Of a stretch of DNA of 64,000 nt, positions 43,179 through 52,743 are shown one piece after another. This DNA is from Arsukibacterium sp. MJ3 (lineage in GTDB: Bacteria > Pseudomonadota > Gammaproteobacteria > Enterobacterales > Alteromonadaceae): assembly GCF_000987765.1 (NCBI RefSeq), contig NZ_LAHP01000001.1:248001-312000 (forward strand). The letters run 5' to 3'. The notes under the pieces are model-generated. The model was given only the letters and a program-made list of their open reading frames with translations, was not told where the DNA came from and made no database searches. The translations under genes and the position numbers were made by a program. How positions within the stretch are numbered: the first letter of the stretch is position 1; every line of letters starts with the position of its first letter.

Positions 43179-44993
43179 CTAGTTAATGCTGACTTTGGCG
43201 CCATTAATAGTAATGTTAACGCCCTTAATCGCAATAGAGCCGTCACTCTTCATAGCAATAGACGCTGCACCGGTTTTAATGGTTATGGCGTCGCCTGCGT
43301 CAATAGTTAATGCTTTGCCTATTTTGTGAATCTCAGCACCGTCTACTGTAGTGCTGCGATCTTTATTGATGATCGAAGTGTCGTTACCTTTGATAACACT
43401 GCTGCTGTCATTATCAATGGCGATGTGTTGGTCATGCTCTACCTGCAACTGAAAATCTTTCTCTGCATGCAAGTACAGTAACTCATCGCCTTTTTTATCT
43501 TCAAACCGTATTTCATTAAAGTTATCCGCTGCGCCGCCTTCACTGGAGCGGCTTTTTACACCACTCTGTGTTTTATCTACCGGTAAATCATAAGGTGGCA
43601 TATGATCAGAATTGTAGACTGCACCAATAATGACTGGCTGATCCGGATCAGCATTTAAAAACTCAACCAGTACTTCCTGATCGCGACGCGGATAAAAAAA
43701 CATGCCCCACTTTTTACCGGCCCAGTTCTGACTGACTCTTATCGGACATGAACTTTCATGGTCAATAATATCGCTGCGATCCCAGTGAAACTTAACCGTT
43801 ACCCTGCCAAGTTCATCAACGGATATTTCTTCGCTACCTTTACAGGTAACCGTTGCCGTTTGTACCCCTTTAATCAATGGCTTCGCCGTTTGTAATATGG
43901 GCCGGTAGGCAACATCTTTTGGCACACACCGAAAACTATTGATAATAACATTTCCCGCGCTTTGGTTAGCACCTACTTGGTTAACTATGGCGGCCTGTAA
44001 ACGCAAGTCGGTAATAACGTACTGCTTACCCACTTCTGCTTTATCTTCATGATCGCTAATGGTAAAGGTGCGCCCGGCGGTAAAACTGCGACAACTGCTG
44101 GTACCCTGTTGCATGGCCATATCACGTTGCAATGCCTCAAGCCGCACAATGGCTATGTCTTTTGCTCTATTATGTATGTCAGCTTCAGCCGCATAATTAA
44201 ATATTTCATAATCACTGTGTTTGTTAACTAAGCTGCCCTTGTCATAGCTGCCGGTTGGTAACGCTTTCGGCTTTTCCAGGTTATAGCCACGTTGCACAAA
44301 CTTGCCTGGCACCATCCGCAGCACTTTATGCCATTGGCCAATATGCGCTTGTGCCAGGGTGCCACTATGAAATTTAACGTTTTTTTCCTGGCAAGGCTCA
44401 TACGCAGTGGCTTTATCAGCCAAAATCAGTTTATGCACACCTTTGCTATGTTCAAAAAAGTAGAAAATACCTTCTTGCTCTAATAGCCGGCTAATAAAAC
44501 TGAAATCAGCTTCTTCATACTGAACTTTGTACTCATAATCTGGATAGTTGCTGCTAATCTTTGAGTTGGCATCCAATGTAATGCCATGTTCTGCGGCCAG
44601 GGTTTCAACAATTTTCAGTACGTTCTGCGCTTTAAAAATGCGACTATTCACCTTATGCTGCATATACCATGCTGCTGGCACGATACTAAGATGATAGTCG
44701 CGAAAATTATTACCCGCGGCCTCTTTATTCACCCGCAAGCCTAACCCGTTCAGTTCCGCCACGACACCATGAATGTAGCGTTGGCGGCTATCTCCTAATT
44801 CAAGGGTTATGCAAACTTCTTTACCAATCAAATCTTTAGCAACTATTTCCTGTCCGTTCGTATAAATAGTGGCTGCAAGCGAAAATAACCGGGATATCCC
44901 CTCATCTAACACAAACTGGGTCAGATAAAGCGCATCTTTACCCAGAGGGGTGTCAATTCTGATGCTGTTTTCATCCTGAGTTGCTTTTTGCAT
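43179..44993 (-). CDS. vgrG: Type VI secretion spike protein VgrG (TssI)
   Basis: VgrG is the trimeric spike that tops the Hcp tube. The 604-residue protein has the gp27-like domain (EEADFSFISRLLEQEGIFYF near residue 158), the gp5 OB-fold (GRVTVKFHWDR and CPIRVSQNWAGKKWG) and NEIRFEDKKGDELLYLHAEK. A short C-terminal beta-prism needle ends ITINGAKVSIN. No enzymatic extension is present, so it is a structural VgrG that hands cargo to the PAAR protein. Confidence 0.95.
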   Translation of the reverse strand: MQKATQDENSIRIDTPLGKDALYLTQFVLDEGISRLFSLAATIYTNGQEIVAKDLIGKEVCITLELGDSRQRYIHGVVAELNGLGLRVNKEAAGNNFRDYHLSIVPAAWYMQHKVNSRIFKAQNVLKIVETLAAEHGITLDANSKISSNYPDYEYKVQYEEADFSFISRLLEQEGIFYFFEHSKGVHKLILADKATAYEPCQEKNVKFHSGTLAQAHIGQWHKVLRMVPGKFVQRGYNLEKPKALPTGSYDKGSLVNKHSDYEIFNYAAEADIHNRAKDIAIVRLEALQRDMAMQQGTSSCRSFTAGRTFTISDHEDKAEVGKQYVITDLRLQAAIVNQVGANQSAGNVIINSFRCVPKDVAYRPILQTAKPLIKGVQTATVTCKGSEEISVDELGRVTVKFHWDRSDIIDHESSCPIRVSQNWAGKKWGMFFYPRRDQEVLVEFLNADPDQPVIIGAVYNSDHMPPYDLPVDKTQSGVKSRSSEGGAADNFNEIRFEDKKGDELLYLHAEKDFQLQVEHDQHIAIDNDSSSVIKGNDTSIINKDRSTTVDGAEIHKIGKALTIDAGDAITIKTGAASIAMKSDGSIAIKGVNITINGAKVSIN

Positions 44994-45043
44994 CCGTTCG
45001 CCTTAATCAACAATGGATTGGTAAATAAATTTTGGGGTGGAAG

Positions 45044-45075
45044 TACAGCTAATACCCTAACCAGCATCAGCTGTA
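45044..45075 (-). terminator. Weak hairpin between hcp and vgrG
   Basis: TACAGCT (45044-45050) and AGCTGTA (45069-45075) pair over 7 bases with an 18-base loop in the 90-base hcp-vgrG spacer. No T-run follows. It may partly terminate transcripts so that hcp is made in excess over vgrG. Confidence 0.3.
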
Positions 45076-45083
45076 TTGTTTGC

Positions 45084-45563
45084 TTACAGCTTGGCGCCTT
45101 TAACGCCACTGTAACCGTATACCAATGGAGCGGTAACGTTGTTTTTGTCATCTGTTGGGGTAACAGTCATCATCAGCTCGGTATAGCTGATGACAATTGT
45201 TTCAACAGGACGGTCGCCAGAAACTGACATCTGATAGCTGCTGATCATGGCATCAGTCAGTTCAATTTTCATGATTTCTTCAATTTTGTCACCTTGCTTG
45301 GTAATGTGAAACACGGCCTTCTGGCCTTTACCAATAGTGGCTTCTTTGAATAAATCGGGTGATGATTTATCTTGCAGTTTAGTAATAACAATGTCGTTTA
45401 ACCGGGTAGAACTGGCTTCACGGTCCATCGCAGTACCGGTATATGACGTTAGCTCACGGTGAGAACCCCAATCCATCGATAATACGGTAATTAAGTCTTT
45501 AAACTCATCTGCGGTTGACTCGCCTTTGATCGCACCATACTTCAGGTAGGTATTTGCTTGCAT
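45084..45563 (-). CDS. hcp: Type VI secretion tube protein Hcp (TssD)
   Basis: Hcp hexamers stack into the tube that is pushed into target cells. The ATG at 45563 gives 159 residues and has AAAGGAG 8 bases upstream; an upstream ATG would add 12 residues outside the family. Motifs: ANTYLKYGAIKGESTADEF, ITKLQDKSSPDLFKEATIG and VEIVISYTELMMT-like strands. It is the first gene of the effector operon, after a long AT-rich gap. Confidence 0.95.
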   Translation of the reverse strand: MQANTYLKYGAIKGESTADEFKDLITVLSMDWGSHRELTSYTGTAMDREASSTRLNDIVITKLQDKSSPDLFKEATIGKGQKAVFHITKQGDKIEEIMKIELTDAMISSYQMSVSGDRPVETIVISYTELMMTVTPTDDKNNVTAPLVYGYSGVKGAKL

Positions 45564-45869
45564 GCTATGCTCCTTTTGCATATTTAACATAGTGTCCACG
45601 AAGGACAGATATAAACCCGGGCACTACACACCCCGGCCAAACGTCAAAAAAACACTTCTGACAATCACTTTTAATACTGCAAACATCTTTACAATGTTTA
45701 AACATAAAGTGAACTTTGTTAGTAAAGTACTTTTTAAACTGACTAAATTATACCTTTAAAGTAATTATGATCAACTTTTAATTAACTATTTATACTCACT
45801 TATCTCTAAAATAGTATTTAAATAACATTTAAATGTCTACAAATCACAATACGTGTTATTTAGGTAATT
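45564..45869. other. AT-rich spacer upstream of hcp
   Basis: About 306 bases with runs of A/T between the clpV end and hcp. It must hold the hcp promoter and the terminator of the tss operon, but I find no strong hairpin with a T-run and no convincing sigma-70 or sigma-54 site. A single GG-N10-GC match near 45616-45629 lacks the rest of the sigma-54 pattern. Confidence 0.5.
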
Positions 45870-48530
45870 TTAATCAACGCTATAATTAAACATTTCTTCA
45901 CAAAAGCGCAACCTAACCCGATCTACCGTCTGCCGTTGCGCCGTTCGCTGCAGGATCAAGACCGACAATTCTGGCAATAAACTGTTTTGCAAAGTGCCAT
46001 GAATGGTTCGTGCGCCCGAACCGGCATCCTGGCAACGGCTAACAATGGCGTCTACAACGGCTTGGTCGTAGCTGAAACTTGCACCGTAATGCTGTTGTAA
46101 ACGCTTTTCAATCCGCAGCAATTGCAGCCGGGTAATCAGCGCCAGCTTGTCATCGGCCAGCGGCAAATAAGGAATAACAGTTAAGCGGCCTAAAAATGCC
46201 GGCTTAAATATTTGCAGCAAGTCGTCTTTTAATGCTTTCGTCAGGCCAGCGATAGTAGGCGCCGTCTCCGGATCTTCTAATAAACGCATTGTGGTATCGG
46301 TGCCGACATTAGAGGTCATAATGATGATGGTGTTTTTAAAGTCGATATCCCGGCCTTCACCATCCTTAATGGTACCTTTATCAAATACCTGATAAAAAAT
46401 ATCCTGCACCCCAGGATGGGCTTTTTCCATTTCATCCAGCAGCACCACACTATAAGGTTTACGCCGCACCGCTTCCGTTAAAATGCCGCCCTCACCGTAG
46501 CCAACATAGCCAGGAGGAGAACCTAATAATAACGACACTTTATGCTCTTCTTTAAACTCTGACATGTTAATCACGGTCAGGTTATCTTCACTGCCGTATA
46601 CCTGCTCGGCTAATGCCAGCGCAGTTTCTGTTTTACCCACGCCGCTTGGGCCAGTTAACAGGAAAATGCCATTGGGTTTATTTTCATCTGCCAGCTGAGC
46701 ACGTGAGGTTTGTACCGTGCGGGCAATCAGTTCAAGAGCATGCTGCTGCCCCACCACTCTGCCGGCAAGGTGTTGCTCCAATGCCAGCACATTGTTAATT
46801 TCATCGACCTGCATTTTACCCAGCGGTATTCCGGTCCAGTCAGCGACAACTTCTGCGATTAATTGCTCAGTAACCTGCCAGTGCACCATAGGGGTGGTTA
46901 GTTCAGCCAGCGAGGCACGTAATTCGGTCAGTTGCTGAATTAGCGGGTTGTTGTCGGCAAGCGGTTCGGCATTTGGCCCGGCATCATCGGCTGTTGGCAT
47001 CGTATCGTCTGCAGTCGACTTCGGGGTAGCGTGTTGCAACTGTGTTGCCAACACTTTGGCCTGCGTTACCCATTCACGTTGAGTATGCCATTGCTGCTGC
47101 AGGCTACTAAGGGTACTTTTCGCGCTTGCTAATTGCTGCTGTAAGTCTGCAAGCTGGCGGGTATGCATTACGCCCAGACGCTGTTCTCGTTGCAGTATGC
47201 CAATTTCACTTTCCAACTGAGCAACATGGCGTTGTTTATCTTCAACCGGTCCAGGTACGGCATCCTGGCTCATTGCTACCCGGGCGCAGGCAGTATCCAG
47301 CAGCCCTACCGCTTTATCTGGCAGCTGGCGGCCATTAATGTATCGGTCAGATAAATAGGCCGCAGCCTGCAGTGCTTTATCGGTAATGCTTACCCCATGA
47401 TGCTGCTCCATTACACCCAATAAGCCGCGCATCATCAGTACGGCTTGGGCCGGGCTGGGCTCCTCTACTTTTACCACCTGAAAACGCCGGGTTAGCGCCG
47501 CATCTTTTTCAAAATATTTTTTATACTCAGCCCAGGTAGTGGCCGCTATGGTTCTAAGTTCACCGCGGGCTAATGCTGGTTTTAATAAATTAGCCGCATC
47601 ATTTTGACCGGCCTGGCCACCACTGCCAATCATGGTATGGGCTTCGTCAATAAACAAAATTATTGGCGTGGTGCTTTGCTTAACCTCATTTATCACATTT
47701 TTCAGGCGGCTTTCAAATTCGCCTTTCATACCGGCACCGGCCTGTAGCAGGGCTAAATCTAACACCCGCAGCGCCACCGTCTTCAGTTTATCGGGTACAT
47801 CTGCAGCAGCAATTCGCAGCGCTAGGCCTTCCACTACTGCAGTTTTGCCCACACCCGCCTCGCCGGTTAAAATTGGATTGTTTTGGCGGCGCCGGGTCAA
47901 AATATCTATCATTTGCCGAATTTCAACATCACGGCCCACAATAGGGTCTATTTTACCGGCCCGGGCCTGGGCTGTTAAATCAATAGTAAACTGATCCAAC
48001 GCCGGCGTTTTTCCGGGCTGTGCTGCGTTAGTTTGCGCGGGTGCCGTCCCTTGTTCGGCCGACTGGGCCGCCAAACTGGGCCAGACCCTTATTAACTCAG
48101 CCGGGTTAATTTTTTCCAGCTCCGGAATGCGGCGCAGCATTACTCCAGCCAGGCTTTCATCCTGCAGCAGGGTATACAACAGATAAGCGCTGCGAATGTG
48201 CCGGTCGCCAAACTCTATAGTAGTATTAAGCCAGGTCGCTTTTAACCAGCTGATCAGCTGCACTGAAATGCCAGGCAGCGAATTATTTCCAGTTTTCAGT
48301 TGCTCTAACGCGTGCTGCAGCTGCTGGTGCACCTTATCAATGTCCAGCGCAAAACTGCGAAATAGCAGGTTGAAATCAGCGTTATTTTGCTGCAGCAAGG
48401 CATCCAGCCAGTGCTCAATTTCTACCGTATAGTGGCTGCGTGACTGACAGCGCCCAGTAGCGGCTTCCAGTGCTTGCTTACAGTCGTTGTTGAGCTTTTC
48501 TACCAGACTCTTTAAAGAACTTGTCGACAT
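45870..48530 (-). CDS. clpV: T6SS sheath-recycling AAA+ ATPase ClpV (TssH)
   Basis: ClpV unfolds the contracted TssB/TssC sheath for reuse. The 886-residue protein has an N-terminal double Clp-N domain, first AAA+ domain with [15 protein letters not shown] near 225, a short middle domain, and a second AAA+ domain with [16 protein letters not shown] near 627. LLDEMEKAH is the Walker B. An Ala/Pro linker near residues 160-170 separates the N-domain. The N-domain helix binds TssC, and TagJ (present here) can recruit it. Confidence 0.95.
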   Translation of the reverse strand: MSTSSLKSLVEKLNNDCKQALEAATGRCQSRSHYTVEIEHWLDALLQQNNADFNLLFRSFALDIDKVHQQLQHALEQLKTGNNSLPGISVQLISWLKATWLNTTIEFGDRHIRSAYLLYTLLQDESLAGVMLRRIPELEKINPAELIRVWPSLAAQSAEQGTAPAQTNAAQPGKTPALDQFTIDLTAQARAGKIDPIVGRDVEIRQMIDILTRRRQNNPILTGEAGVGKTAVVEGLALRIAAADVPDKLKTVALRVLDLALLQAGAGMKGEFESRLKNVINEVKQSTTPIILFIDEAHTMIGSGGQAGQNDAANLLKPALARGELRTIAATTWAEYKKYFEKDAALTRRFQVVKVEEPSPAQAVLMMRGLLGVMEQHHGVSITDKALQAAAYLSDRYINGRQLPDKAVGLLDTACARVAMSQDAVPGPVEDKQRHVAQLESEIGILQREQRLGVMHTRQLADLQQQLASAKSTLSSLQQQWHTQREWVTQAKVLATQLQHATPKSTADDTMPTADDAGPNAEPLADNNPLIQQLTELRASLAELTTPMVHWQVTEQLIAEVVADWTGIPLGKMQVDEINNVLALEQHLAGRVVGQQHALELIARTVQTSRAQLADENKPNGIFLLTGPSGVGKTETALALAEQVYGSEDNLTVINMSEFKEEHKVSLLLGSPPGYVGYGEGGILTEAVRRKPYSVVLLDEMEKAHPGVQDIFYQVFDKGTIKDGEGRDIDFKNTIIIMTSNVGTDTTMRLLEDPETAPTIAGLTKALKDDLLQIFKPAFLGRLTVIPYLPLADDKLALITRLQLLRIEKRLQQHYGASFSYDQAVVDAIVSRCQDAGSGARTIHGTLQNSLLPELSVLILQRTAQRQTVDRVRLRFCEEMFNYSVD

Positions 48531-48550
48531 AAATGCTTCCTGTGCATTAA

Positions 48551-49546
48551 TTAAAGCCGGCCCAGTTGAAAACCAACCTGAGCGGGGTGCTGCGATATTG
48601 CAGCGCGAATACTTAATCTACTACCTCGCCCGAGCGCAGTGTGCCGCTCGGCCAAGCGGGTACAGGCAAAATCCTGCTGTTTAGCCTTAATAACCAGCCG
48701 AACCTGCAGATGCGGATCAAGATAACGACTAACAATATGCTGAATAACCTGATAACGGCTGGCGCCGGGTAGCAAGCTCGGCAATGTGGCACCAGGGGCG
48801 TCTACTTCAATTATTACTGCCGAGCTAACATCCCACACACGCTGGCCTAACATGGTGGTCTGGCCTAAGGCACCGTTTTGGCCCTCCGGTAGTCGGCTAC
48901 CGCTAAGTCGGCTTTGCTCCGCAACCCCCAAAGCTAGCCAGCGCCCGGATAACGACACCACCCGGGCAGTGGCGCCAAGTAAGTCGGTTAAAATTTGCTG
49001 CAAAAACTGGCCGCTGCGGTTGCGCTGGCTAAAGGCGCCGGCGTAATACAGGCCAAGATTGTCCTGACAGCCACTCAGTTTTTGCAATAACGTGCTAAAA
49101 GGATCATTCAGGCCATCGGCAATTTCATACTGGCAGGCAAAGCGGTATTTCTCCCAGGCCCGGTAGTACAGCGATATTAGCCGATGATTAAACATATCGA
49201 AAAAGTCACGCATGGCACCATCACGTTGTTTCAGCCGTTGCAATAACATTTCTGTGTAATGTTGCGGCATTACTCCACTAGGCCCGGTTAAGCCTAAAAA
49301 GCTGACATACAGCTCCAGTGCCAGTTTGTCATCGTCGCCTTTGCGCGAGGTGGCTTTGTTAATTGGCTGACCGGCAAACCCAAGATGCTGTTCCGCTTTA
49401 AAGCGCACTAACTCGGCATGAGGAAAAGCATCGCGCCCTACGCCGTGCCATTGCTTTTGCTCGGCGCTTAACTGGCGCTCTATCTGGTATACCGCTTGGT
49501 AAAAATCAAAATCGCCAGGGCTGGCTACTAATGCTTTTAAACTCAT
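48551..49546 (-). CDS. tssG: T6SS baseplate protein TssG
   Basis: TssG is a wedge component of the baseplate. The 331-residue protein has the family pattern DFYQAVYQIERQL, RFKAEQHLGFAG, LYVSFLGLTGPSGVMPQHY near residue 85 and DFFDMFNHRLISLYYRAWEK near 117. It lies 20 bases before clpV and 10 bases after tssF. Confidence 0.94.
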   Translation of the reverse strand: MSLKALVASPGDFDFYQAVYQIERQLSAEQKQWHGVGRDAFPHAELVRFKAEQHLGFAGQPINKATSRKGDDDKLALELYVSFLGLTGPSGVMPQHYTEMLLQRLKQRDGAMRDFFDMFNHRLISLYYRAWEKYRFACQYEIADGLNDPFSTLLQKLSGCQDNLGLYYAGAFSQRNRSGQFLQQILTDLLGATARVVSLSGRWLALGVAEQSRLSGSRLPEGQNGALGQTTMLGQRVWDVSSAVIIEVDAPGATLPSLLPGASRYQVIQHIVSRYLDPHLQVRLVIKAKQQDFACTRLAERHTALGRGSRLSIRAAISQHPAQVGFQLGRL

Positions 49547-49556
49547 AATGTCAAAC

Positions 49557-51389
49557 TCACAACAATACCCTGCTACCCACTCTGGCAGGCCAGCGATGGT
49601 AAATTTGCTCGTGCTCTTTCAGTTTTACGCTAAGCCGGGTATAGCTATTAATGCTGGCGTATTGGGCAAAGAACGCATCCAGTATATTGGCAAAAAAGTA
49701 AACATTACTGCCAGCATAAGCAGACTGGCTAAACTCCAGTATTATGTCAGTACCACTACATACCGCAATTCGGCCTTGCTGATTTACCCGGGCCGAGCCA
49801 CTGCTCAGGGTTAAGCCAACAATACCGTCAATCAGCGCCTTAGATTCCGGGGTGCAGCGAAAATCGTACAGCTTCAGGGTTTCCTGTAACACGGTTAACG
49901 CCTGCTCGCCGCTAAAATGATTTAGGGTAAGATGGTTAACCAGCTGCCAGCGGCTGCTTTCGGCCAGTGCCGGGCGAATACTCATTGTCGGCGCAACCAG
50001 ACAGCGCACCGATTTAATCACATCAGCATGTTTACTTATGACAAATTGTGGCTCACCACCGCCAAAGGGCAAATAAGCGGGCTGATTGCGGTTACTGCAC
50101 AGCGCATTGACCTGAATAACCCAGTTTTGCTGGTCATCATCGCTGTTAACCCCTTTAAATTTGCGGTCAATTATCGACAAATACACTTCAGTGCCGGCTT
50201 CGGCGTAACCACCCGCCCAATCTACAAACTCTCGCCGGGTATGCCAGAACAACTGCTGTTGTTGCAGGTAATCAGGGTGCCCTTGGCTGTAATAAGGATT
50301 AAGGGTTAGCTCGTTACCTTGTGGATCAAATGCCTGTACCTGCTGCACCTGCACCACTTCACAGACGTCGGCATCGAGATAGCGTGGTGCCAGCCGGTAT
50401 TCATATTGTGCAGCTTCTAACTTTATCGGCTCCAGCTTTTGTTTAAACAAATTAATCACCGGCGTACAACCCAGCAAAATACTGTCAGCGTTAACATGGC
50501 GCTCTAACTCATCCGCGCCCTCCGCCAGATAAAAATACAGGTCAAGCTTGTCGGCAATGCCCGGCCAGCGGGGGTCTAAGTCGGTCAGCGCAAAAAACAG
50601 AAATTTTTCCGGACATAAAAACTGTTCAATCAACAGGCGGTAGCCGCTAAAGCTTCGCTGGCTATATGGCACCACTTGCTCATTGTCGGCAAACCCCACA
50701 GCTGCTAAGTGCCGTGGCTGCATAAAGCGCATTAACTCTGGTTGCCCTGCAGGCGCCACACCAATGCTAATAACTTGGCGCATAATAAGCTCAAACAATT
50801 TATAAACATGGTGGCGCTGACCGTTCAGATAAAACCGCAGCTTACCCACCGCTAACTCTTGCAGCGTGGTATTTTCGAACTCACACGCCAGGCTCAGCGT
50901 TAATAACGCTTTGGCCGTTTGGCTGACAGGCGGTTTGGGGGCAGTAAACGGCGCATTTTTAAATTCGGCCTGCACTACTTCCAATGGCCAGATATCCGTG
51001 TCGTAACAACTTTGAAAGGTACAGGGTTTTAAACCATTAGCCCGGGTTTCAAATTCGGTACCACGCTTAATACAAATACCCGATGTCGACAGGTTTTGAC
51101 TTACCAGCTTCAATACCGACACCGAAGGAATAGGAGCCTGATAATCCGGATACATCTGGCCGAGCAAAGCATCGGTTAACTCGGGGAAGCTGTCATCCAG
51201 CTTTTGACGAATTTGTGCACTAAGTAAAGCAAAGGCCTCAATTAACCTTGAAACATGAGGGTCTTCAACCGTCTCTTCACTAATCCGCAGCCGGCCGGCA
51301 ATTTTTGGATATTTCTCAGCGTATTCTGCACCCATCCGGCGAATAAACGTCAATTCACGATTGTAATACTTTAATAACTCATCATTCAT
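49557..51389 (-). CDS. tssF: T6SS baseplate protein TssF
   Basis: TssF pairs with TssG in the baseplate wedge. The 610-residue protein begins MNDELLKYYNRELTFIRRMG and has EYAEKYPKIAGRLRISEETV near residue 21, HVSRLIEAFALLSAQIRQKLD-type helices and a FSGYRLLIEQFLCPEKF segment. The start overlaps the tssE stop by one base (TAATG), showing coupling. Confidence 0.95.
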   Translation of the reverse strand: MNDELLKYYNRELTFIRRMGAEYAEKYPKIAGRLRISEETVEDPHVSRLIEAFALLSAQIRQKLDDSFPELTDALLGQMYPDYQAPIPSVSVLKLVSQNLSTSGICIKRGTEFETRANGLKPCTFQSCYDTDIWPLEVVQAEFKNAPFTAPKPPVSQTAKALLTLSLACEFENTTLQELAVGKLRFYLNGQRHHVYKLFELIMRQVISIGVAPAGQPELMRFMQPRHLAAVGFADNEQVVPYSQRSFSGYRLLIEQFLCPEKFLFFALTDLDPRWPGIADKLDLYFYLAEGADELERHVNADSILLGCTPVINLFKQKLEPIKLEAAQYEYRLAPRYLDADVCEVVQVQQVQAFDPQGNELTLNPYYSQGHPDYLQQQQLFWHTRREFVDWAGGYAEAGTEVYLSIIDRKFKGVNSDDDQQNWVIQVNALCSNRNQPAYLPFGGGEPQFVISKHADVIKSVRCLVAPTMSIRPALAESSRWQLVNHLTLNHFSGEQALTVLQETLKLYDFRCTPESKALIDGIVGLTLSSGSARVNQQGRIAVCSGTDIILEFSQSAYAGSNVYFFANILDAFFAQYASINSYTRLSVKLKEHEQIYHRWPARVGSRVLL

Positions 51390-51877
51390 TACTGATAATC
51401 TCTGATGGTCAGGCCCAGATGAACTGGCTCAACTTCGGAATCAAACATAATATGTTCAGGTTCAGGATCCGCGTACAACAAGGCCTGGATCCGTAAGCGT
51501 AATACCCGCTCAATAGTTTGCTGCTCATCAGGCAATGATACCTCTACCTCAACAAACCGCGGCTCAAAGCGGCGGATACATTGCTCTACCGCCCGGCACA
51601 GTTGCTGGCGGCCTTCGATAGAGTCGACCACCATTACTGAAAAATCCGGCAGACCGTAATTTAGTAAACTTTGCGACAGTTCCGTATAGCTTTCTGGCCA
51701 GACATGCCACTGTACCCGGGTATTGAGCAGGTTCTCTAAATCGCGCCGCACGCTTTGTCGTAATGCTTTTAAATCAAAACCACGGCGTTGCCGGCCCGGA
51801 TCTTTCTGGCCGGGAGCATCATCAATCAACCGGTCAAGCAGCGACATTTGCAGAGCTTGCTTCTGATGCAGTTTCAT
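51389..51877 (-). CDS. tssE: T6SS baseplate protein TssE (gp25-like)
   Basis: TssE starts sheath polymerisation at the baseplate. The 162-residue protein has SLLDRLIDDAP near the N-terminus, LENLLNTRVQWHVW near residue 50, the gp25 core (LLNYGLPDFSV) and the RFEPRFVEVEVSL strand. It overlaps tssF by one base. Confidence 0.93.
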   Translation of the reverse strand: MKLHQKQALQMSLLDRLIDDAPGQKDPGRQRRGFDLKALRQSVRRDLENLLNTRVQWHVWPESYTELSQSLLNYGLPDFSVMVVDSIEGRQQLCRAVEQCIRRFEPRFVEVEVSLPDEQQTIERVLRLRIQALLYADPEPEHIMFDSEVEPVHLGLTIRDYQ

Positions 51878-51882
51878 CTTAA

Positions 51883-52734
51883 TTATTCAGCCATTGCCGG
51901 TTTGGCAGCGGTGCTCGTTGCACTAACTGCGTTAAGCGCCAGCACATCACCTAATGCCACAGCTTGCTCACCCAGCAGGATCATCTTCTGGCCGCTACCG
52001 GTTATTAACCGGCGGTCATGCTCATGCCAGTTGGTGGTCCGGCCTAATTTTGTCTCAGCATCGCTGTTGTCCACATTGCCATTGGCAACATAAATTAACG
52101 GCAAAAAGGCCTCACCCTGTGGTCCATCAATAATACTGATATCAACGCGCCGCCAAATAATATCTAGCAGGCTTTTCGGCGGGTGTAGCTTTAAACTGTC
52201 AATCTGTTCAAAAGCGGCCAGGTAGTATTTGCCGTCGGTGCCAAATAACTCCAGATAACCGCCCAAGCTGTCATCTAAATCACGGATATCAGCGTAAATC
52301 TCGCCATTTTGTTCAATAGCAACCTGTGGCCGTAACTGCTCCATTTGCTCAGATGCCTGCACCGCCGCACTACTATCTTGCTCGCGTAGCGCTAAGCGTA
52401 ACGTTAATAAAGCACTGAACAACGGCGAAGGCTCACCAAATAAATTAGCTGTCATTGCGCCCTGATAAAAGTCACGCCGAGCCGTTTCTGCACGAATTAA
52501 CTGGCGAACATTAACCGCTCCCAGTAAAAAATCCGGATGTTGGCGTACTATCATATCCAGCTGATTATCGGCTTTTTCCAGTTCACCAGCGATGCACAAT
52601 AACTCGACATAAATGGCTCGGAACTGGGCATTATTTGGGTCATCCCGTAATACCAAGAGGGTATGCTGCAATGCGGTTTGCAACTGGCCGTTAGCCATTA
52701 GTGAATTTAGTTGTTTTATAAAAGGTTGTTTCAT
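51883..52734 (-). CDS. tagJ: T6SS accessory protein TagJ (ImpE family)
   Basis: The 283-residue protein starts with TPR-like helices (ALQHTLLVLRDDPNNAQFRA, ELLCIAGELEKADNQLDM) and has the ImpE C-terminal domain (DLDDSLGGYLELFGTDGKYY, RRVDISIIDGPQGEAFLPL). TagJ binds TssB and the ClpV N-domain and helps sheath disassembly. It is confined to some T6SS classes, which narrows the type of system. Confidence 0.88.
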   Translation of the reverse strand: MKQPFIKQLNSLMANGQLQTALQHTLLVLRDDPNNAQFRAIYVELLCIAGELEKADNQLDMIVRQHPDFLLGAVNVRQLIRAETARRDFYQGAMTANLFGEPSPLFSALLTLRLALREQDSSAAVQASEQMEQLRPQVAIEQNGEIYADIRDLDDSLGGYLELFGTDGKYYLAAFEQIDSLKLHPPKSLLDIIWRRVDISIIDGPQGEAFLPLIYVANGNVDNSDAETKLGRTTNWHEHDRRLITGSGQKMILLGEQAVALGDVLALNAVSATSTAAKPAMAE

Positions 52735-52743
52735 AATGATCCC

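Noticed and set aside
45600-45640. sigma-54 promoter upstream of hcp
   Set aside because: One GG-N10-GC pair exists, but the TGGCAC and TTGC context is missing.
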